In this document: positions 6,720-13,195 of the stretch, in pieces
Position numbering within the stretch: the stretch's first letter is position 1
How the letters are laid out: each line of letters begins with the position of its first letter
NCBI GenBank assembly: GCA_012797575.1
Contig: JAAZOW010000261.1
Coordinates: 1 to 16,480 of the forward strand
Origin: Methanomicrobiales archaeon
GTDB lineage: Archaea; Halobacteriota; Methanomicrobia; Methanomicrobiales; Methanoculleaceae
Reading direction: 5' to 3'
DNA length: 16,480 bases
Made by a program: the position numbers and the translations under genes
Notes under the pieces: model-generated
What the model was told of the DNA's origin: nothing
The model's database searches: none
Seen by the model: only the letters and a program-made list of their open reading frames with translations

Positions 6720-8204
6720 ATGGTCTTTGAAGCAAAAGAGAATCTGACGGATGAAGAGGTCACCCGAGGCTTACAGCTCGTCATCAGAGACGGCCTCGCC
6801 ACCCAGGCGATGGTGACCCTGACCGGCGGCATATTCCTTGTGGCCTTTGCGCTCCAGCTTGGAGCATCCAATATCGTCATAGGACTGCTCGCCGCCATCC
6901 CGCCGCTCGCCGAGCTCCTGCAGATGCCCGCCATCTACGTCGTCAGCCGGGTGCAGAAACGGAGGCTGGTTGTCGTGGCGGCGTCGCTTGCCGCCCGCCT
7001 CTTCTGGATACCCATCATCCTGATACCGTTCTTCTTCTCGCCCGGGCAGGGTATATCGGTGCTCATCGCATCGATAGCTCTCTACGCGTCGTTTTCGGCG
7101 TTTTCACACTGCGGCTGGAACTCATGGATGCGGGACCTGATACCCCAGGACAGACTCGGAGCCTTCTTCTCGCGGCGCCTGACCCTCTCAACAGGGCTTG
7201 CACTGGTCATCAGCCTTGTTGCGGGCTTCTTCGTTGACTCATGGGGGGCGGCGTTCCCTGACCTGGCAGCCTACGGCTACTCGATCCTCTTCTTCTTCGG
7301 GTTCCTCGCCGGGCTTATCGGGATCGGCATCCTTGCACGCACACCCGAACCCCGGATGGTCACCGACAGCGGCGGAGACGATCTGCTCACCGTCATAGCA
7401 AAACCTTTCGCGGACATAAACTTCAAGAACCTCATCATATTCCTGGGATCGTGGAACTTCGCCGTCAACCTCGCGGCGCCGTTCTTCACGGTCTACATGC
7501 TCCAGAGGATCGGCCTTGACATATCGCTCGTCGTCGCGCTCAGCGTCCTCAGCCAGATCATGAACATCATCTTCTACCGATCATGGGGCCGGATATCCGA
7601 TCGGTTCTCCAATACGTCGGTCCTCTCCGTCAGCGGTCCTCTCTTCATGCTCGCCATCTTTGCATGGATGTTCGTCACGCTCCCCGAGATATACACCCTG
7701 ACCTACCCGCTCCTCATCCTCATCCACATCCTGATGGGGATATCGCTTGCAGGGGTCTCGCTCGCATCCGGAAACATCAGCCTGAAGCTGGCCCCACAGG
7801 GTCAGGCGACCAGCTACCTTGCGGCGAGCACCTTCACAAACTCAGTCGCCGCCGGGATCGCCCCGATCCTCGGTGGGTTCTTCGTAGACTTCTTTGCGGA
7901 ACGAGAGCTGATATGGACCCTTATCTGGAAAGACCCCGTGCGGGAGCTCGTCTTTGTCACCTTCAACCTCCAGCAGTGGGAGTTCTTCTTCTTCTTCGCA
8001 TTCCTCGTCGGACTCTACTCGCTCCACCGCCTGGCCGCTGTCCAGGAAGAAGGGGAGACGAAGGAGGAGGAGGTCGTCGACGAACTCATAGCAGGAGTGC
8101 GACGGGATATGCGGAACTTCTCACCGGCCGGCGGCCTCCGGGATCTGGTGAAGTTCCCCTTCTCGACGGCCAGAGATCGTCGGGAGAAGCGGCGGGAACG
8201 GTGA
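6720..8204 (+). CDS. Major facilitator superfamily transporter
   Basis: A 494-aa polytopic membrane protein with about 12 hydrophobic segments, in two halves separated by the soluble loop near residues 210-240 (ARTPEPRMVTDSGGDD). That layout, and the charged loop between helices 2 and 3 (SRVQKRR), fit an MFS permease. It carries a small solute across the membrane; the solute cannot be inferred. The N-terminus (NLTDEEVTRGLQLVIRDG) is amphipathic and cytoplasmic. The C-terminus is a ~60-residue charged tail (QEEGETKEEEVVDE, ending DRREKRRER). GGTGA at 6712-6716 is a ribosome-binding site 3 nt before the ATG, and an in-frame TGA at 6714-6716 excludes an earlier start. The nitroreductase lipoprotein follows after 52 nt, with its own weak TATA. 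Confidence 0.82.
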   Translation: MVFEAKENLTDEEVTRGLQLVIRDGLATQAMVTLTGGIFLVAFALQLGASNIVIGLLAAIPPLAELLQMPAIYVVSRVQKRRLVVVAASLAARLFWIPIILIPFFFSPGQGISVLIASIALYASFSAFSHCGWNSWMRDLIPQDRLGAFFSRRLTLSTGLALVISLVAGFFVDSWGAAFPDLAAYGYSILFFFGFLAGLIGIGILARTPEPRMVTDSGGDDLLTVIAKPFADINFKNLIIFLGSWNFAVNLAAPFFTVYMLQRIGLDISLVVALSVLSQIMNIIFYRSWGRISDRFSNTSVLSVSGPLFMLAIFAWMFVTLPEIYTLTYPLLILIHILMGISLAGVSLASGNISLKLAPQGQATSYLAASTFTNSVAAGIAPILGGFFVDFFAERELIWTLIWKDPVRELVFVTFNLQQWEFFFFFAFLVGLYSLHRLAAVQEEGETKEEEVVDELIAGVRRDMRNFSPAGGLRDLVKFPFSTARDRREKRRER

Positions 8205-8214
8205 GGGAGGCCTC

Positions 8215-8228
8215 GATATCTTCATATG
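8215..8228 (+). promoter_or_regulatory. TATA-like box for the nitroreductase pair
   Basis: GATATCTTCATATG ends 28 nt before the ATG at 8257, a normal archaeal promoter distance. The match is moderate, so co-transcription with the MFS gene remains possible. Confidence 0.35.
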
Positions 8229-8256
8229 CCGGGGGGTCAAGCCCCTACCCGGCACC

Positions 8257-9000
8257 ATGGACCGAAGATGTATCCAGGTGAGTCTCATCACCATTGCGAT
8301 CGCCGCGCTGTTGCTGGCCTCCGGGTGTTCGGGTACCAATCCTCTGCCGCCGGGGGGAGGCGACACCCCCACGCCGCCCGGGATACCGGAGGGTGCCATC
8401 ATGCTCCCGGATCCAGCCCTTGAAGGCAACGTCTCGGTCGAGGAGGCGCTCCGGGAGAGGCGATCGGCCCGGATCTACGCCGAGATACCGCTGACCCTCG
8501 CCGAGATCGGGCAGATCCTCTGGGCAGCGCAGGGAGTCACGGATGATCGGGGGTACCGGGCCGCTCCCTCGGCCGGCGCCCTCTACCCCCTGGAGGTCTA
8601 CATCGTCGCGGGTGACGTCATAGACCTTGCACCCGGGGTCTACCACTACCAGCCCGAGAAGCACCTGCTGATCCCGATCTCCAGCGGTGACCGGCGGGCC
8701 GACCTGCAGGCGGCGGCCATCAACCAGACCCCAGTCGGCGGTGCCCCGGCGACGGTCGTCATCACCGCGATCCCGGATCGGACGACCGCAAAATACAGTG
8801 AACGGGGACTGCGATACGTCGATATGGAGGCGGGACATGCCTCGGAGAACATCTACCTCCAGGTGGCAGCGATCCGTCTTGGCACCGTCACCATCGGCGC
8901 ATTCGATGATGACGGCGTCCGGGAGATCCTTGGACTCCCGGAGGACGAGGTGCCTCTCTACCTCATGCCGGTGGGGTGGCCCATCCCCCGGGACATGTGA
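8257..9000 (+). CDS. Lipid-anchored SagB-type nitroreductase family protein
   Basis: A 247-aa protein with a signal peptide and a clear lipobox LASGC (Cys24), then a Gly/Pro/Thr-rich linker (25-43) and a flavin oxidoreductase domain (about 48-247). Nitroreductase/SagB signatures are RRSARIY (68-74, FMN phosphate contact), the turn APSAGALYPLEVY (103-115), DMEAGHASENIYLQ (189-202) and the closing LMPVGWP (236-242). Family members bind FMN and use NAD(P)H or substrate-derived electrons; SagB relatives oxidise azolines in peptide toxins. No YcaO cyclodehydratase or precursor peptide is near, so that role is not indicated. Placing an FMN enzyme outside the membrane is unusual. MDRR precedes the hydrophobic core, but it is not a canonical Tat motif. 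The second nitroreductase follows after 31 nt and is probably in the same transcript. Confidence 0.85.
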   Translation: MDRRCIQVSLITIAIAALLLASGCSGTNPLPPGGGDTPTPPGIPEGAIMLPDPALEGNVSVEEALRERRSARIYAEIPLTLAEIGQILWAAQGVTDDRGYRAAPSAGALYPLEVYIVAGDVIDLAPGVYHYQPEKHLLIPISSGDRRADLQAAAINQTPVGGAPATVVITAIPDRTTAKYSERGLRYVDMEAGHASENIYLQVAAIRLGTVTIGAFDDDGVREILGLPEDEVPLYLMPVGWPIPRDM

Positions 9001-9031
9001 GGTCTGCGGACCTCAAACGCAGGGTGGTGAT

Positions 9032-9544
9032 ATGGATGGCCTTGAGATCATCCTGACACGGCGAAGCGTCAGGGAGTACGCAGACCGCCCGGTCCCCCGG
9101 GAGGCGGTGCAAAAGATCCTTCTGGCCGCGATGCAGGCCCCCTTCTCCGGAGACGAACCCCCCTGGCACTTCATCGCCATCGACGATCCGGGCATCCTCT
9201 CCAGCATCCCGGCGATAAGCCCGTACCGGGGAGTCTCCTCCCCCATACCGGCGGCGATCCTCGTCTGCGCCGATCAGTTACTGCACCCGGACGGCCCGGA
9301 CCTCTGGGTGCAGGACTGTGCCGTGGCAACAGAGAACATCCTCCTCGCCGCCCATGCACTCGGGCTCGGTGCAGTCTGGACCACCGTCTATCCGGACGCC
9401 GATAGGATGCTCGGATTTGTAAACCTCTTCTCGCTCCCGGACGGCGTCATCCCCTTTGCCCTCGTCACCATCGGCTACCCGGCCGTCCGCCCCCCGCCAC
9501 GGTATCGCGGCTGTGAGGACCGCGTCCATTGGAACCGGTGGTAG
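9032..9544 (+). CDS. Small cytoplasmic nitroreductase family protein
   Basis: A 170-aa FMN-dependent nitroreductase-family protein without signal peptide or membrane segment. LTRRSVREYADRPV (8-21) is the N-terminal FMN-binding motif, AMQAPFSGDEPPWHFIAI (33-50) the second FMN contact region, and DCAVATENILLAAHALGLGAVWTTVYP (95-121) the dimer-core helix and loop. The end (FALVTIGYPAV, 142-152) is the usual closing strand. Members reduce nitro compounds, quinones or flavins with NAD(P)H; some methanogen relatives act on F420 or metals, so the substrate stays open. The frame is open upstream inside the lipoprotein gene. I chose the ATG at 9032 because the family N-terminus begins there, right behind GGTGGTGAT. 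It has a different length and low similarity to the upstream lipoprotein, so the pair is not a recent duplication. Confidence 0.87.
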   Translation: MDGLEIILTRRSVREYADRPVPREAVQKILLAAMQAPFSGDEPPWHFIAIDDPGILSSIPAISPYRGVSSPIPAAILVCADQLLHPDGPDLWVQDCAVATENILLAAHALGLGAVWTTVYPDADRMLGFVNLFSLPDGVIPFALVTIGYPAVRPPPRYRGCEDRVHWNRW

Positions 9545-9554
9545 GCGTGCCGCC

Positions 9555-9564
9555 CCCGATCGGG
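9555..9564. terminator. Palindrome between convergent genes
   Basis: CCCGATCGGG is a perfect 10-nt palindrome in the 25-nt gap between the convergent nitroreductase and aguBA stop codons. It may slow both polymerases; no T run follows, so the terminator role is tentative. Confidence 0.25.
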
Positions 9565-9569
9565 TATGT

Positions 9570-11489
9570 TCACTCCGGCCGTGGCGCGGCATCTCCTTGC
9601 ACCGATGGCTGTTGCTGGGTGATACAGTGGATCGCGCCGAAACCCGCAACCATCGCCGTGCAGTCGATACCGACGACCTCCCGATCCGGGAAGACCTGCT
9701 GGATCCGGGCGAGGGCGATATCGTCGTTCGGGTGATCGAAGATCGGCACCAGCACGACGGTGTTTCCTATGTAGAAGTTTGCGTAGCTCGCCGGAAGTCG
9801 GTCTTCGCCGCCGACCGTCCCGGGCATCGGGAGCGGGATGACGGTCAGGGGGTTGCCATCCTGGTCGGTCGACGCCAGGAGGATCTCATAATTCTCCTTC
9901 AGGATCTCGTAGTTTGGATCGTCTTCATTCTCTTCGAGGGCGCAGAGGACGGTCGTCGGGTTCACGAACCGGGCGACATCATCGATATGGCCATCGGTAT
10001 CATCGCCGACGATCCCCCGTTTCAGCCAGATGATGTGGCTGGCACCAAGGTAGGCCTCCAGGCAGGCTTTGATCTCCTCCCGGGAGAGGTCAGGGTTGCG
10101 GTTCGGGTTTAGGAGGCACGCCTCCGTCGTGATCACCGTACCGCGTCCGTTCACATCGATAGAACCGCCTTCCATGACGATCCCGGGGGTGAAGATGGGG
10201 AGGTTCATGTTGCGGTTCATGGCGAGCGGTATCCGGGTGTCCCCCATGAGCTCCTGGTATTTCTCACCCCAGGCGTTGAACGTCCAGTGAACCATCGCAA
10301 GGTCCCCCGCCTCGCGGTTGACCACAAACGTCGGTCCGTAGTCACGGAACCAGACGTCGGCGTACTCGGCGATATGGAACGTGATCCCCCCGGTATCAAC
10401 ACCCACCTCCTCCAGTATCGCCCTGACACGGGTGCGCATCGGCTCACCCGTGACGAGCAAGTTGATGGTCTCCGATCCGTGGAGCGCTGCGATGATACCG
10501 GCGTACGCCATCTCCACCGCAGCAAGATCCGGGAACGTCTCCCGATCGTGGGGCCAGGAGAGCCAGACGGCATCGCAGTGTTCCCACTCCGCCGGCATGT
10601 GGTAGCCGAGCGCCTTCGGTGTCCTGTCCAGGCAGGGGAGCCGCCAGGTGAGCACCCCGTAGGTCTCCGGCCGCCGGTTCCGGAAGAAGCCCCATCCCTC
10701 CCGGACAGACTCGTTCATCGAGAGATCCACCTCCGCGACGAGTATCGTCTCATCCGCCTCCCCTGCCCGGGCAAGGATATTGCCGAAGGCATCAGCGACG
10801 AACGAACTCCCGAAGAATCGGATGTCGTCCTCATCGCCCACCCGGTTGACTGCGGCGACGTGCACGCTGTTTGCTATGGCATGTCCCCGTTGCACCGTCT
10901 CCCACGCATCGCGCCAATCGCCCTCGGGCGGCTCCTCCTCGCCTGCTATCCTGCCAATAGCTGTCGGGTAGAAGATGATCTCTGCGCCCTGGAGTGCCAC
11001 CGTCCTCGCGGCCTCCGGGAACCACTGGTCGTAGCAGATGAGCACGGCGATACGGCCATACCGGGTATCGTAGACCAGGTAGCGGTCCCCGGGTCGGAAG
11101 TAGGTCTTTTCGTAGAAGCGGGGGTCGAAGGGGATGTGCACCTTCCGGTAGGGAGGGAGCAGGCGCCCATCCGCATCGATCACCACCGCTGTATTATAGT
11201 GCTCCCCGTCCGCTGTCTGCTCATAGAGCGGCACAACGATGACAACCCCCTCCTCCCGGGCGAGCGCTGAGAAGGCGCGGGTCGAGGCACCGGGGATGGT
11301 CTCGGCGTACACGGAGGCCTCCCGGTCGTCGTACTGCGGGAAGTAGGGTGTCCGGTAGAGCTCCGGCAGGCACAGGATCCGGGCTCCCTCCCTGATCGCC
11401 GCTCTCGCCATGTCGAGGGCGTGGGCCAGGTTGCGGTCGGTATCCCCTCCCATCGCCATCTGGATAAGACCGATCTTTTGCGTGCTCAC
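9570..11489 (-). CDS. Fused N-carbamoylputrescine amidohydrolase / agmatine deiminase
   Basis: A 639-aa bifunctional protein. Residues 1-~282 are a nitrilase-fold N-carbamoylputrescine amidase (AguB) with the Glu-Lys-Cys triad E43 (LPEL), K116 (YRKVHIP) and C152 (ICYDQWFPE). Residues ~293-639 are an agmatine deiminase (AguA, guanidino-group-modifying fold) with WFRDYGP (380-386), DDTDGHIDD (496-504) and the catalytic C622 in IHCITQQQP. Together they should convert agmatine to carbamoylputrescine plus NH3, then to putrescine, CO2 and NH3, in the cytoplasm. The reaction order is the reverse of the domain order. Both domains are near full length and joined by about ten residues (RLPCLDRTPK) directly after the usual AguB end YGVLTW. 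The start is GTG at 11489; an in-frame TAG two codons upstream excludes anything earlier. The loop before C622 reads GFGA where the family often has GGGN. The gene is divergent from mntP. Confidence 0.92.
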   Translation of the reverse strand: MSTQKIGLIQMAMGGDTDRNLAHALDMARAAIREGARILCLPELYRTPYFPQYDDREASVYAETIPGASTRAFSALAREEGVVIVVPLYEQTADGEHYNTAVVIDADGRLLPPYRKVHIPFDPRFYEKTYFRPGDRYLVYDTRYGRIAVLICYDQWFPEAARTVALQGAEIIFYPTAIGRIAGEEEPPEGDWRDAWETVQRGHAIANSVHVAAVNRVGDEDDIRFFGSSFVADAFGNILARAGEADETILVAEVDLSMNESVREGWGFFRNRRPETYGVLTWRLPCLDRTPKALGYHMPAEWEHCDAVWLSWPHDRETFPDLAAVEMAYAGIIAALHGSETINLLVTGEPMRTRVRAILEEVGVDTGGITFHIAEYADVWFRDYGPTFVVNREAGDLAMVHWTFNAWGEKYQELMGDTRIPLAMNRNMNLPIFTPGIVMEGGSIDVNGRGTVITTEACLLNPNRNPDLSREEIKACLEAYLGASHIIWLKRGIVGDDTDGHIDDVARFVNPTTVLCALEENEDDPNYEILKENYEILLASTDQDGNPLTVIPLPMPGTVGGEDRLPASYANFYIGNTVVLVPIFDHPNDDIALARIQQVFPDREVVGIDCTAMVAGFGAIHCITQQQPSVQGDAAPRPE

Positions 11490-11502
11490 TCGCTATCAAC
11501 TC

Positions 11503-11568
11503 ACCGTATCGGTAGGACACTCCAGCATTTCATATCATCGCCGGGCCAGCCATACCGTTATCCGGTAT
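11503..11568. promoter_or_regulatory. Divergent aguBA/mntP promoter region with inverted repeats
   Basis: ACCG-TAT-CGGT (11503-11513) and ATACCG-TTATC-CGGTAT (11552-11568) share the half-site CGGTA and lie on either side of a TATA-like block, ATTTCATATCA (11527-11537). Read on the minus strand (GATATGAAAT), that block suits aguBA, whose start is about 38 nt away. The arrangement looks like a regulated divergent promoter, but the regulator is unknown. Confidence 0.35.
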
Positions 11569-11573
11569 CATGC

Positions 11574-11587
11574 CCTGTATATACAGG
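11574..11587. promoter_or_regulatory. Perfect 14-nt palindrome before mntP (possible operator)
   Basis: CCTGTATATACAGG is exactly its own reverse complement and ends 4 nt before the mntP ATG, covering its ribosome-binding region (AGGAGA, 11585-11590). It is too close to the start to be the mntP TATA box. A dimeric repressor bound here would block both transcription and access to the start. Mn exporters are normally metal-regulated, so a metal-sensing regulator is a reasonable guess. Confidence 0.45.
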
Positions 11588-11591
11588 AGAA

Positions 11592-12152
11592 ATGGAGTTT
11601 GCGGCAACCCTCCTCATAGCCTTCGGCCTTGCGATGGATGCGTTCGCGGTTGCAATCAGCGGGGGTGCCTCCGTGCACGGAGCTCGAGGTCGGTATGCCC
11701 TCGGCATCGGGGCGCTCTTCGGCGGGTTCCAGGCAGGGATGCCGGTGCTCGGGTGGCTCGGCGGAGAGAGTCTCACATCGTTCATCGGAGCCTATAACCA
11801 CTGGATCGCGTCTCTGCTGCTCGCCCTGATCGGGGGGAAGATGATCGTCGAGGCGGTGCGGGAGGATGGCGATACCGTGCAGTTCGCCGGTGGGGGGATA
11901 ACGGTCCTCCTCGTGCTCGCCGTCGCCACCAGCATCGATGCGCTCGCTGTCGGCGTCACCTTTGCGGCCCTGGATGTGCCTATCCTCTGGCCTGCGATCA
12001 CGATCGGTGCTGTGACCTTCGCCCTCTCCTCCGCCGGTGTCTTGATAGGCAGTTCATTCAACCGGGTATCAGGGAGAATGGCCGAGATATTCGGCGGGAT
12101 CGTCCTGATCGTCATCGCTCTGCGCATCCTGCTCGACCATACCGCCTTCTAG
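11592..12152 (+). CDS. mntP: MntP-type manganese efflux pump
   Basis: A 186-aa membrane protein with six hydrophobic segments arranged as two similar three-helix halves. Each half has the family signature with an intramembrane Asp: AFGLAMDAFAVAISGGA (10-26, D16) and VATSIDALAVGVTFA (111-125, D116). A GGFQAGMPVLGW helix (44-55) follows the first signature. The known family role is export of Mn2+ from the cytoplasm to avoid toxicity. The length equals the bacterial MntP of about 188 aa. The ATG at 11592 gives the usual short N-terminus (MEFAATLLIAFG); the upstream frame is open but lies in the divergent promoter. It ends only 5 nt from the convergent DUF362 gene. No bacterial yybP-ykoY Mn riboswitch can fit in the short leader. 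Confidence 0.92.
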   Translation: MEFAATLLIAFGLAMDAFAVAISGGASVHGARGRYALGIGALFGGFQAGMPVLGWLGGESLTSFIGAYNHWIASLLLALIGGKMIVEAVREDGDTVQFAGGGITVLLVLAVATSIDALAVGVTFAALDVPILWPAITIGAVTFALSSAGVLIGSSFNRVSGRMAEIFGGIVLIVIALRILLDHTAF

Positions 12153-12157
12153 CGCTC

Positions 12158-13078
12158 CTATCCGGTCCCATCAAGGATCCGTCGCATATCAAAGACGAGA
12201 TCTTTGCTCTCGGAATCGAGCGCGACGAGCCTGAGATCCTGTGCTGACGTAACGCCGATACCGAGCTTCGCCGCCCGGGCAATCTGATCCATATCAAAGA
12301 TCCGGCCCCGCATCACCTCCGGCGTAGATCCGTACCGCCTGAGCAAGGCGACGCCGGCGGCATCGAGAGCGATCCGGTCGGTGCTCGCGAGCATGACCCC
12401 CGGCTCGATGCGCTGCCCCCTCTCAGGCCCTCCGGTCGAAAACCCCATGGTTGCGTCCATGATGGCGATAGTGCAGGGGCAGAACCGGCTAATCTCGGCG
12501 ATCATCCGGCGCTGGTGCGGCGAGGTGTGGAGCTCTTCCATGTAGTTGTGGTCGCCCCGGACGTCCCACTCCGCCACGATCCCGACCAGATTCTTCATGG
12601 AAAGAGAGAAATGTCCGCCAAACCGGTGGGTCTTCAGACAACATGTCTGAACCACCGCATCGGCTTCCCGGAAGAGGCGCGCAATCAAAAACCCCCGTCT
12701 CCAGTGAAGACCGCTCGCAGGGATAGCCACCCACTCCTCCAGGGGGAGGGAATCGAGCACCACCACCTCGGCGCCTGCCCGCTCCGCTACCCCGGTAGCA
12801 CCCCGGTTCATCAGTACGGCACGGGTCTCCCCCATCCCGCTCCGCTCCCCGAGCCTGACCTTCCGGGCACCGGCATCGCGAATCTGCCCAAAGATTGCCT
12901 CCAGAGTCTCGGGGTGGGTCGATGCAGGAAAGGGATCGTCGCTGTTGAAGTTTGCCTTGACCGCAACCTCCCTGCCCTCGAGGGAGGGTAGACCGACCTC
13001 GTGCCAGAGCTCCGCAACGGCGTGGGAACGATCGGATGCCTCGACGACGTAGACCTCAGATACTGCTGGAGATGCCAT
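12158..13078 (-). CDS. DUF362 family protein
   Basis: A 306-aa cytoplasmic protein with the DUF362 pattern: VAVKANFNSDDPFPASTHPE (38-57), ARKVRLGERSGMGET (71-85), ADAVVQTCCLKTHRFGGHFSLSMKNLVGIV (138-167) and DATMGFSTGGPERG (209-222). The closing part, LASTDRIALDAAGVALLRRYG, is also typical. The biochemical role of this family is not settled; related proteins are fused to [4Fe-4S] ferredoxin domains, but this one has none and stands alone. The CC pair at about 145-146 might be redox or metal active, which is only a guess. TTTTTATA on the minus strand (13101-13108) lies ~22 nt before the ATG, so the gene probably has its own promoter and a leaderless mRNA. Its 3' end nearly touches mntP (5 nt). 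Confidence 0.85.
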   Translation of the reverse strand: MASPAVSEVYVVEASDRSHAVAELWHEVGLPSLEGREVAVKANFNSDDPFPASTHPETLEAIFGQIRDAGARKVRLGERSGMGETRAVLMNRGATGVAERAGAEVVVLDSLPLEEWVAIPASGLHWRRGFLIARLFREADAVVQTCCLKTHRFGGHFSLSMKNLVGIVAEWDVRGDHNYMEELHTSPHQRRMIAEISRFCPCTIAIMDATMGFSTGGPERGQRIEPGVMLASTDRIALDAAGVALLRRYGSTPEVMRGRIFDMDQIARAAKLGIGVTSAQDLRLVALDSESKDLVFDMRRILDGTG

Positions 13079-13195
13079 AGGCTCGGATCCTGTTGTATTC
13101 TATAAAAATCATACGCCCCCGGCCCCGGCAAGATCGTCAGACCTGGAGCTCGAGGCCAGGCAGGACCGGGGACGGGGGCAGGGATACCCCGCGCC
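13079..13195 (-). promoter_or_regulatory. cofH end region and DUF362 promoter
   Basis: On the minus strand, the GC-rich stretch after cofH (GCCGGGGCCGGGGGCG, about 13115-13130) is followed by ATGATTTTTATAG. The T5 run could end the cofH transcript, and the same bases (TTTTTATA, 13101-13108) serve as the TATA box of DUF362. CCTGG/CCAGG arms at 13142-13146 and 13155-13159 can form a small stem. Confidence 0.4.

Noticed and set aside
8257..9544. Azoline/bacteriocin biosynthesis cluster, suggested by the SagB-type protein
   Set aside because: No YcaO cyclodehydratase and no precursor peptide are found around it, and the protein is exported.
10287..11270. 327-codon open frame on the plus strand inside aguBA
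   Set aside because: It is antisense to an unmistakable enzyme pair and its translation shows no family signature.
11574..11583. TGTATATACA as the TATA box of mntP
   Set aside because: It lies only about 10 nt from the ATG. A start of transcription 25 nt downstream would fall inside the gene and remove the conserved first helix.
11589..12152. yybP-ykoY-type manganese riboswitch ahead of mntP
   Set aside because: The gap to the divergent gene is about 100 nt and filled with promoter elements, and the riboswitch's conserved core is not visible.
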